From NCBI GenBank assembly GCA_020049015.1, contig JAIFLP010000101.1, positions 1-41,476 on the forward strand: a DNA stretch of 41,476 nucleotides. The letters run 5' to 3'. The notes under the pieces were generated by a model. That model saw nothing but the letters and a program-made list of their open reading frames with translations, was not told where the DNA came from and made no database searches. The DNA is from Bacteroidota bacterium. Its GTDB lineage: Bacteria; Bacteroidota; Bacteroidia; Bacteroidales; DTGW01. Position numbers and translations under genes: made by a program. Shown one piece after another: positions 36,054 to 41,476 of the stretch; positions within the stretch are counted from its first letter, which is position 1; every line of letters begins with the position of its first letter.

Positions 36054-36079
36054 AAATGGATGGCTTGAACCATCCATTT
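36054..36079 (-). terminator. Rho-independent terminator after asnB
   Basis: A 10-bp stem (36054-36063 with 36070-36079), loop CTTGAA, followed on the minus strand by a T-rich run with one C. It begins 7 bases past the asnB stop. Confidence 0.82.
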
Positions 36080-36085
36080 CTAGAA

Positions 36086-37675
36086 TTATTTTGCAACTGA
36101 TTTTTCATGTATTTCATTTGCTCTACCTGAAGGATCTTCACTTTTCTGCCATTTTGGTACCCATTTAAGAACACTTTTTACAGCATCGATGTGCGGGTAG
36201 TATTTTTCGAATATACTACGGTAGTAGAAAGCCTCTTTAGTAGAGGGTGTATTATGAGGAAATCTTTTGGCAGCGGTTGCAAATTCAGCATCTGATACCA
36301 TTTTTGTTGTATGGGCAACGATGGAATCAATCCAGTTGTATCCAACGCCATCGCTGAATTGTTCCTTTTGTCTCCAAAGAATTTCAGCAGGTAAATAGGG
36401 ATCGTTTTTATCGTCAAAAGCTCTGCGCAGAATGTCTTTCTCCATTTTACCTGCGGCTTTGTTGGGTTGTTTTGATTCGGGATTAAAAGTCATAACAGCA
36501 CCAACAAAATATCTATCTAAGAAAGGCACTCGTACTTCTAAGCCATGAGCCATGGTTGATTTATCGGCACGCAAACAGTCGGCTGTAGATAGGAGGCCAA
36601 CTCGGCGGATGGTTTCTTTTTGGAATTCCTCAGCTGAAGGGGCATTATGGAAATATAAGTATCCACCAAATATTTCATCGGCACCTTCTCCGGATAGTAC
36701 TACCTTGATTCCACTTTCGGTAATTGCCTTGGCCAAAAAGTACATAGGCGTTGAGGCGCGAATGGTAGTTACATCGTATGATTCGAGGTACCAAATAAGT
36801 TTTTCAACAATAGCTATGCCTTCTTCAACTGTAAAAGTGATTTCGTGGTGTTTGGTTCCAATAAATTCTGCAACTTTTCGGGCCGCTTTCATATCAGGAA
36901 CATCGTGATTGAGGCCTACGGAGAAAGAATGTAGCTCTTGATTGGTTCCTCTCATTATGCGTTTGGTAATAGATGAAATAAGGCTAGAATCGAGACCACC
37001 TGACAATAATACACCTAGTGGCACATCGCTCATAAGGCGTTTTTTAGTAGCTAAGGTAAGAGCATCATTTAATTTTACTGTATTACCATCATCTACACCC
37101 TCGTTATAATCAAAATAGCGAGGTTTGTAATATCTTACCAAGCCTTTTTCGCTTGAATAATAATGTCCAGGAGGAAAAGCTTCGAAATGTTCGCATTGGT
37201 CGGCAATAGGTTTCATTTCGGAAGAAAAGTATAAGTTACCTGCTTTGTCTTTACCATAATATAGAGGTTTAACACCAATGGGATCGCGACCGGCTAAAAA
37301 TTTATCACCATCAATTACAACAAAAGAGAAATCACCATCTAGGAAATTGCAAATTTCATCGCCAAATTCTTCATATAAATGTACAATTATTTCGCTGTCG
37401 CAGGTGGTTCTGAAATCATGACTAGGCAGCATGGCGCGCAGTTCAGCGTGGTTATAAATCTCACCATTGTGCACTACCCATGCATTATTGGTGCCCTGTA
37501 TTGGTTGGCGACCCGTTTTTAAATCAATAATGGAGAGTCTTTCGTGTGAAAGGATATATCCATTTGGAGCTTGGTAGATTCCGTTTTCGTCTGGCCCCCT
37601 GTGGCTCATACGGGCTGATAACTGCTTTATTTCCTGCACATCCCGTTTACCTATAACTGCTAATATTCCGCACAT
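36086..37675 (-). CDS. asnB: Glutamine-dependent asparagine synthetase B
   Basis: A 529-residue protein. Cys2 (MCGILAVIG) is the N-terminal glutaminase nucleophile after Met removal, with RMSHRGPDENG and HNGEIYNHAELR in the glutaminase domain. The synthetase domain has the pyrophosphate loop LLSGGLDSSLISS and VVLSGEGADEIFGGY, then RADKSTMAHGLEVRVPFLD. It converts aspartate, glutamine and ATP to asparagine. It is similar in length to E. coli AsnB (about 554). It is flanked by its own promoter and terminator, so it is monocistronic. Confidence 0.97.
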   Translation of the reverse strand: MCGILAVIGKRDVQEIKQLSARMSHRGPDENGIYQAPNGYILSHERLSIIDLKTGRQPIQGTNNAWVVHNGEIYNHAELRAMLPSHDFRTTCDSEIIVHLYEEFGDEICNFLDGDFSFVVIDGDKFLAGRDPIGVKPLYYGKDKAGNLYFSSEMKPIADQCEHFEAFPPGHYYSSEKGLVRYYKPRYFDYNEGVDDGNTVKLNDALTLATKKRLMSDVPLGVLLSGGLDSSLISSITKRIMRGTNQELHSFSVGLNHDVPDMKAARKVAEFIGTKHHEITFTVEEGIAIVEKLIWYLESYDVTTIRASTPMYFLAKAITESGIKVVLSGEGADEIFGGYLYFHNAPSAEEFQKETIRRVGLLSTADCLRADKSTMAHGLEVRVPFLDRYFVGAVMTFNPESKQPNKAAGKMEKDILRRAFDDKNDPYLPAEILWRQKEQFSDGVGYNWIDSIVAHTTKMVSDAEFATAAKRFPHNTPSTKEAFYYRSIFEKYYPHIDAVKSVLKWVPKWQKSEDPSGRANEIHEKSVAK

Positions 37676-37732
37676 AATATTTAAGTTTTAATATTTTTTG
37701 CAATAATAAATTGTAATCAATAATTTCTGATA

Positions 37733-37763
37733 CAAAAATAATAGAAAAATATAAAAAATCAAA
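37733..37763 (-). promoter_or_regulatory. Promoter of asnB
   Basis: On the minus strand: TTTG (37760-37763), 19-base spacer, TATTTTTG (37733-37740), a full consensus match. It implies an AT-rich leader of about 50 bases. Confidence 0.65.
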
Positions 37764-37827
37764 GAAAAATACGAAAATGTTATAAAAAAACTCAAAAAAC
37801 AGCAAAAATGTATTAATTGTTGATAGA

Positions 37828-37859
37828 AAATAGATGATTTGATTTAAAATCATCTATTT
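37828..37859. repeat. Perfect 13-bp inverted repeat of unknown role
   Basis: AAATAGATGATTT (37828-37840) and its exact reverse complement (37847-37859) around the loop GATTTA. No gene ends beside it, so it is not clearly a terminator. It could be a remnant terminator from a lost gene, an mRNA-stability element or an operator. Confidence 0.65.
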
Positions 37860-38089
37860 AATTACAATTTGAATGTTATATATTTTTACTAAAACTATCA
37901 TTTAATTAATAAAATGGTATCATAAAAGGGTAGATGGATGTTGAAAGTCAGGTATTTTTAAAACAACCTTATAGAAGTATAGGGGGACGGGGAAGAAAAA
38001 TCGATATTTAGAAACCTTAGGCTTCAGATTTGAGGTTACAGTTTGATAGTTGTAAATATTGATATGTAAATTGAATATTATAAACGTTA

Positions 38090-38104
38090 GCACTTTTTAA
38101 GTGC
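38090..38104. promoter_or_regulatory. Inverted repeat upstream of the methyltransferase: possible operator
   Basis: GCACTT and AAGTGC separated by TTT, centred about 47 bases upstream of the start of the TAAATTTG box. The methyltransferase carries an N-terminal helix-turn-helix, so it could bind here to control its own gene. No binding evidence is available from sequence. Confidence 0.35.
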
Positions 38105-38143
38105 AACTTTTATATTTTTATTTTTTGGTTTCAAAAATAATTG

Positions 38144-38151
38144 TAAATTTG
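38144..38151 (+). promoter_or_regulatory. Candidate -7 box of the methyltransferase gene
   Basis: TAAATTTG fits TAnnTTTG, with TTTTTTG 16 bases upstream as a possible, slightly close -33 element. The ATG at 38183 is 31 bases downstream. Confidence 0.5.
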
Positions 38152-38182
38152 TAACCATTGTGTAAGGTTAAGTAATTTGGTT

Positions 38183-39421
38183 ATGAAAGAATATTTAACA
38201 CTGTCTGAAGTAGCAGAATTTGTAGGTAAGAGTAAGGAAACTTTAAGAAGATGGGACAGGGAAGGTAAATTAACAGCTGTTCGTGAACCTATGAGTAATT
38301 ATAGGGTTTATAAACGAGACCAAATTGAAATTTTTTTTAAAGAATTTACAAATTTCAAAATCCAAGCATCAGACCTTAACTATGTTGTACCAGAAAATAA
38401 ATATACCGTATTGGAGTTATTTGCAGGCGCTGGAGGATTAGCTGTTGGTTTGGAAAAAGCAGGATTAAAATGTGTTGCCTTAAATGAAATTGATAAATGG
38501 GCTTGTGAAACATTGCGTACAAATCGTCCTAATTGGAAAGTTTTTGAAGGAGATATTAAGCTGTTTGATTTTTCAGCTTACCATAATAAAATAGATGTTG
38601 TAACTGGAGGTTTCCCATGTCAAGCATTTAGCTATGCTGGCAAAAAACTTGGCTTAAACGATGCACGAGGCACTTTATTTTATGAATTTGCAAGGGTAGT
38701 TAAAGAAGTTAATCCCCCTATATGTATTGGTGAGAATGTTAGAGGCTTATTAAGTCATGAAAATGGCAAAACATTACAAGGCATGATATCTATATTGGAC
38801 GAAATTGGTTATAATGTTGTTCCATATCAAGTTTTAAAAGCCATAAACTATAATGTGCCTCAAAAGCGAGAACGGTTAATAATAGTGGGAATTAGAAAAG
38901 ATATCAATACTAGATATGAATATCCTATTCCAAGTAAAAAAGTTTATAATCTTTATGATGCTCTGAAAAAGGGCGAACTATTTGATTGCAACGTTCCTTT
39001 TTCGGAAGGAGCAAAGTATCCTAATAGTAAGAAAAAAGTATTAGATTTAGTGCCTCAGAAGGGCTATTGGCGAGATTTACCCGTAGAAATACAGAAAGAA
39101 TTTATGGGTCAAAGTTTTTATTTGGGGGGTGGCAAAACAGGAATGGCTCGCAGAATTGGATGGGATGAGCCTTGTTTAACTTTAACTTGTAGTCCTGCTC
39201 AAAAACAAACGGAAAGATGTCATCCAGAGGAGACACGTCCTTTTACAGTTAGAGAATATGCAAGAATCCAAACTTTCCCAGATGATTGGACTTTTTCGGG
39301 TTCTACAGCTCAACAATACAAACAAATAGGAAACGCTGTTCCTGTTAATTTAGGTAAAGAAGTAGGATTCTCAATCGTGAAATTTCTAAACAATTATTAC
39401 CGTGAATTAAAAATGAAATAA
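38183..39421 (+). CDS. DNA (cytosine-5) methyltransferase with N-terminal HTH
   Basis: A 412-residue m5C methyltransferase. Residues 1-55 form a MerR/excisionase-like helix-turn-helix (YLTLSEVAEFVGKSKETLRR). Methyltransferase motifs follow: I (VLELFAGAGGLAVGL, about 76-90), IV (GGFPCQAFS, nucleophile C146), VI (ENVRG), VIII (QKRERLIIVG), the target-recognition region ending near SFYLGGGKTGMARR, IX (REYARIQTFPDDW) and X (QIGNAVPVNLG). It protects host DNA in a type II restriction-modification system with the convergent endonuclease gene, overlapping it by 15 bases. Start ATG 38183 is preferred over the in-frame TTG at 38177. The recognition sequence cannot be deduced; the C-terminal part resembles GATC-type methyltransferases such as Sau3AI from memory only. 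Confidence 0.95.
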   Translation: MKEYLTLSEVAEFVGKSKETLRRWDREGKLTAVREPMSNYRVYKRDQIEIFFKEFTNFKIQASDLNYVVPENKYTVLELFAGAGGLAVGLEKAGLKCVALNEIDKWACETLRTNRPNWKVFEGDIKLFDFSAYHNKIDVVTGGFPCQAFSYAGKKLGLNDARGTLFYEFARVVKEVNPPICIGENVRGLLSHENGKTLQGMISILDEIGYNVVPYQVLKAINYNVPQKRERLIIVGIRKDINTRYEYPIPSKKVYNLYDALKKGELFDCNVPFSEGAKYPNSKKKVLDLVPQKGYWRDLPVEIQKEFMGQSFYLGGGKTGMARRIGWDEPCLTLTCSPAQKQTERCHPEETRPFTVREYARIQTFPDDWTFSGSTAQQYKQIGNAVPVNLGKEVGFSIVKFLNNYYRELKMK

Positions 39422-40120
39422 GGGCGAGTACCTTATTTCGTTTGCCAATTCTTCACATCCCTTTTTAAAGAAGTCTTTAGTATTAAGGTTTGCAATACAT
39501 TCATGCAGTGCAATAACCAATTGGTCATAGAAATTCGAAAAACCTGTAATTCTATGCCAAAAATCACGACCAATAAGAACAGGATGAATTTTATCGATTA
39601 TTTTGTAATGCATACTTAATTCTGATTGCTCGCCATAAAGAACACCTACTATAAAGTCAGTATTGTTAATACCTATAAGTGCCTTATTCGTTCTAGCCAA
39701 ATTTATTGTATCGGTAAATTTTTTAATTAAAGGGTTTACATCTTCTGAATTAATAGTATTGGGTCCTGATTTTAATTGACACCATTTTTTTCTACCATCA
39801 ATCTGATCAACAAATTCAATATCCATTCCTTTTATCATAGAACCTTGAGCAATACCAAGTTCAACGAACATGTCCTGAATTCTAGTGCCAAATGAGGTAT
39901 TAATGGAGGTTCCTAAAACTCTAGGATAAAACAATGCTTTTGCTACGCCTTCGGGACTATATTTATCATCCAATACCTTAGATAAATACTTTACAACTAT
40001 TGGATTGATGTTATAAGATTTAAGTTTTGTATGGTTTTTAAGTGATGAGTTTATATGTTGCTGAAATATATTCTTTTCAAAATAGACTACAATAATTTTA
40101 ATAAGTTCCTTTTCAGTCAT
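39407..40120 (-). CDS. Type II restriction endonuclease (PmeII-like)
   Basis: A 237-residue protein with the stretch ALFYPRVLGTSINTSFGTRI (residues 62-81) typical of the PmeII-like type II endonucleases, and a PD-(D/E)XK-like core: D100 in KGMDIEFVD and QLK (115-117) in KKWCQLKSGPNT, with Q in place of the acidic residue. It pairs with the convergent m5C methyltransferase and should cut unmethylated sites. The gene lies 34 bases downstream of atpG on the same strand with no clear terminator or consensus promoter between them, so it may depend on ATP-synthase operon read-through. Family assignment is from memory of conserved blocks. Confidence 0.8.
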   Translation of the reverse strand: MTEKELIKIIVVYFEKNIFQQHINSSLKNHTKLKSYNINPIVVKYLSKVLDDKYSPEGVAKALFYPRVLGTSINTSFGTRIQDMFVELGIAQGSMIKGMDIEFVDQIDGRKKWCQLKSGPNTINSEDVNPLIKKFTDTINLARTNKALIGINNTDFIVGVLYGEQSELSMHYKIIDKIHPVLIGRDFWHRITGFSNFYDQLVIALHECIANLNTKDFFKKGCEELANEIRYSPLFHF

Positions 40121-40154
40121 TTTTATAAATTATGTATAAAGCCTATGAAATTTA

Positions 40155-41030
40155 CTATTTCAAAGCTTCCGCTCCACTTACTACTTCCAAAATTTGATTG
40201 GTAATGGAAGCTTGACGTGCTTTGTTGTAGTTTAATGTCAAGTCTTTTATCAGATCCGATGCATTATCAGTTGCCTTATGCATAGCGGTCATTCTAGCAC
40301 CTTGCTCTGAAGCATAGGAATCGCGTATAGCTTTGTATAACTGAATTTTAAGTGACTTAGGAATTAATTCTTCGATGATGTATTCTTTTGTTGGTTCAAA
40401 GATATAGTCTTTGTTGGCTTGTTTGTTATCGTTTTGTTTTGGAACCAAAGGCAGAAATTGTTCTCTGGTTACAATTTGAACGGCAGCATTTTTAAATTGA
40501 TTGTAAACAATTTCAATGACATCATATTTTTTTTGAGCAAAAGCGGCCATCAACCATTCAGCCAGCTCTTTGGTTGCATCAAATGAAATATTATCAAGAA
40601 TATGATTGTGTTGAGCAACCATAGGTAATTTCTTTGATTTGAAAAAATCACTGCCTTTTTTTCCAACTGCCAAGAAAGAAAGATTGCCTGAATCTAGAGC
40701 TGATTTATATTGACTTTGTGCGAGGGTGTAGGCAGATTTAATAACATTTGAATTAAATGCACCGCACATACCTCTATTCGAGGTTACCAATACAATTAAA
40801 ATTTTATTTTTATCCTCATTGCGGGTGTATGGATTGCTCTCGCTGAGGTTGACCGTTTGACTTACGTTTGACATAATGTCTTGTAATTTAACAGCATAAG
40901 GGCGCATTTGTGTAATGGCATCCTGGGCTTTTTTAAGCTTGGCAGCAGATACCATTTTCATTGCGCTGGTTATTTGACGCGTAGTAATAACTGAAGCAAT
41001 GCGAACCCTTATTTCTTTTAAATTGGCCAT
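40155..41030 (-). CDS. atpG: ATP synthase gamma subunit
   Basis: A 291-residue F1 gamma subunit. The N-terminal helix (LKEIRVRIASVITTRQITSAMKMV) and C-terminal helix (ARMTAMHKATDNASDLIKDL, LEVVSGAEAL) form the rotor coiled coil; SNRGMCGAFNSNV lies in the central domain. It couples proton flow to ATP synthesis at the inner membrane. It follows atpA by 14 bases. Confidence 0.98.
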   Translation of the reverse strand: MANLKEIRVRIASVITTRQITSAMKMVSAAKLKKAQDAITQMRPYAVKLQDIMSNVSQTVNLSESNPYTRNEDKNKILIVLVTSNRGMCGAFNSNVIKSAYTLAQSQYKSALDSGNLSFLAVGKKGSDFFKSKKLPMVAQHNHILDNISFDATKELAEWLMAAFAQKKYDVIEIVYNQFKNAAVQIVTREQFLPLVPKQNDNKQANKDYIFEPTKEYIIEELIPKSLKIQLYKAIRDSYASEQGARMTAMHKATDNASDLIKDLTLNYNKARQASITNQILEVVSGAEALK

Positions 41031-41044
41031 AAATAAAGCGTATC

Positions 41045-41476
41045 TTAATTATATTTTTTCGACAAATCCAAAGCTGTTTTTTCAAGTACAGATGTTTCTT
41101 TTTCGCTGATATTACCTGCTTTAAGAGAATCTAAAACATCTCTGTGTTTCATTTCCATATACTCTAAAAAATCACTTTCAAATTCTTTAATTTTGATTTT
41201 GGGAATATCTTTCAATAAGCCTTTAACACCGCAATAAATGAGAGCAACTTGTTTTTCAACGGGCATGGTTTGGTGCAGACCTTGTTTTAATATCTCCACG
41301 TTTTTGGAACCCTTATCTAATACTGATAATGTAGCAGCATCTAAGTCGGATCCAAATTTTGAAAATGCTTCTAGTTCTCTATATTGAGCTTGGTCAAGTT
41401 TTAAAGTACCTGCAATTTTCTTCATTGATTTAATCTGTGCGTTACCACCAACACGTGATACTGATATACCAACATT
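41045..41476 (-). CDS. atpA: ATP synthase alpha subunit, C-terminal part
   Basis: The frame is open to the window edge; the visible 143 residues begin NVGISVSRVGGNAQIKSMKK, the well-conserved alpha-subunit region after the nucleotide-binding domain. They continue with LDQAQYRELEAFSKFGSDLD and the C-terminal helical domain. An internal ATG at 41425 is not the start. The missing N-terminal part should lie beyond the window, probably preceded by atpH. Confidence 0.97.
   Translation of the reverse strand, partial: NVGISVSRVGGNAQIKSMKKIAGTLKLDQAQYRELEAFSKFGSDLDAATLSVLDKGSKNVEILKQGLHQTMPVEKQVALIYCGVKGLLKDIPKIKIKEFESDFLEYMEMKHRDVLDSLKAGNISEKETSVLEKTALDLSKKYN

Larger units (their letters stand above)
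37676..38182. other. 507-base intergenic region between asnB and the methyltransferase gene
   Basis: It holds the asnB promoter (minus), a perfect AT-rich hairpin (37828-37859), a stretch near 37980-38040 richer in G that contains no convincing ORF, an inverted repeat (38090-38104) and the methyltransferase promoter (38144-38151). It is the longest gene-free part of the window and forms one border of the restriction-modification insertion. No RNA gene is recognised. Confidence 0.6.

Noticed and set aside
1-41476. CRISPR arrays, rRNA genes, complete insertion sequences
   Set aside because: I looked for regularly spaced repeats, rRNA sequence and paired terminal repeats and saw none.

Overview
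The window is AT-rich bacterial DNA from a member of the Bacteroidota, probably an environmental lineage of the Sphingobacteriales/Chitinophagales kind, though the exact order cannot be fixed from sequence alone. The evidence is a PorT-type outer-membrane protein beside a menaquinone methyltransferase, a two-component sensor with a periplasmic propeller and Y_Y_Y domain, a DUF3467 gene directly after rpoC, a TamA/BamA-like lipoprotein barrel, and many upstream regions carrying the Bacteroidota promoter signature TTG-N19/20-TAnnTTTG.

Layout. 1-1400: the end of a surface-polysaccharide cluster with two family-2 glycosyltransferases, the first cut by the window edge. 1395-5286 (minus): a large sensor histidine kinase and a zinc-ribbon-only relative of IS1595 transposases. 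5356-9515 (plus): a compact operon with its own promoter, encoding a small Cys-rich membrane protein (DUF6132), an ArsM-like methyltransferase, a thioredoxin lipoprotein, a 32-residue Cys-containing peptide, a radical SAM/SPASM enzyme and a thioredoxin-thioredoxin reductase fusion. 9531-15446 (minus): a DUF2520 dehydrogenase-like gene, the fatty-acid oxidation electron-transfer set etfB-etfA-acyl-CoA dehydrogenase, and an NhaD Na+/H+ antiporter.

15587-28994 (minus) is the information-processing core, read as tRNA-Thr(UGU), tRNA-Tyr, tRNA-Gly, tRNA-Thr(GGU), tuf, tRNA-Trp, secE, nusG, rplK, rplA, rplJ, rplL, rpoB, rpoC, DUF3467. Perfect hairpins lie between rplL and rpoB and between rpoB and rpoC, and may tune the ratio of ribosomal protein to polymerase. 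29092-33671 (minus): hpf, a XerC-like recombinase, rpsU, a helix-hairpin-helix protein and a TamA-like barrel. 33761-37675: a SpoU RNA methyltransferase (plus), then porT, ubiE/menG and asnB (minus). 38183-40120: a type II restriction-modification pair, convergent and overlapping, between asnB and the ATP synthase genes. 40155-41476 (minus): atpG and the C-terminal part of atpA.

The most interesting item is the 5.4-9.5 kb operon. The tiny ORF at 6821-6919 fills the gap in front of a SPASM radical SAM gene and has the form of a ribosomally made, post-translationally modified peptide (RiPP) precursor: a basic N-terminal half followed by a Cys-containing tail. Neighbours that handle thiols on both sides of the inner membrane, plus a methyltransferase keeping the cysteine positions of arsenite methyltransferases, suggest an undescribed thiol- or metalloid-linked peptide pathway. 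The gene families are seen in the sequence; the pathway is inference.
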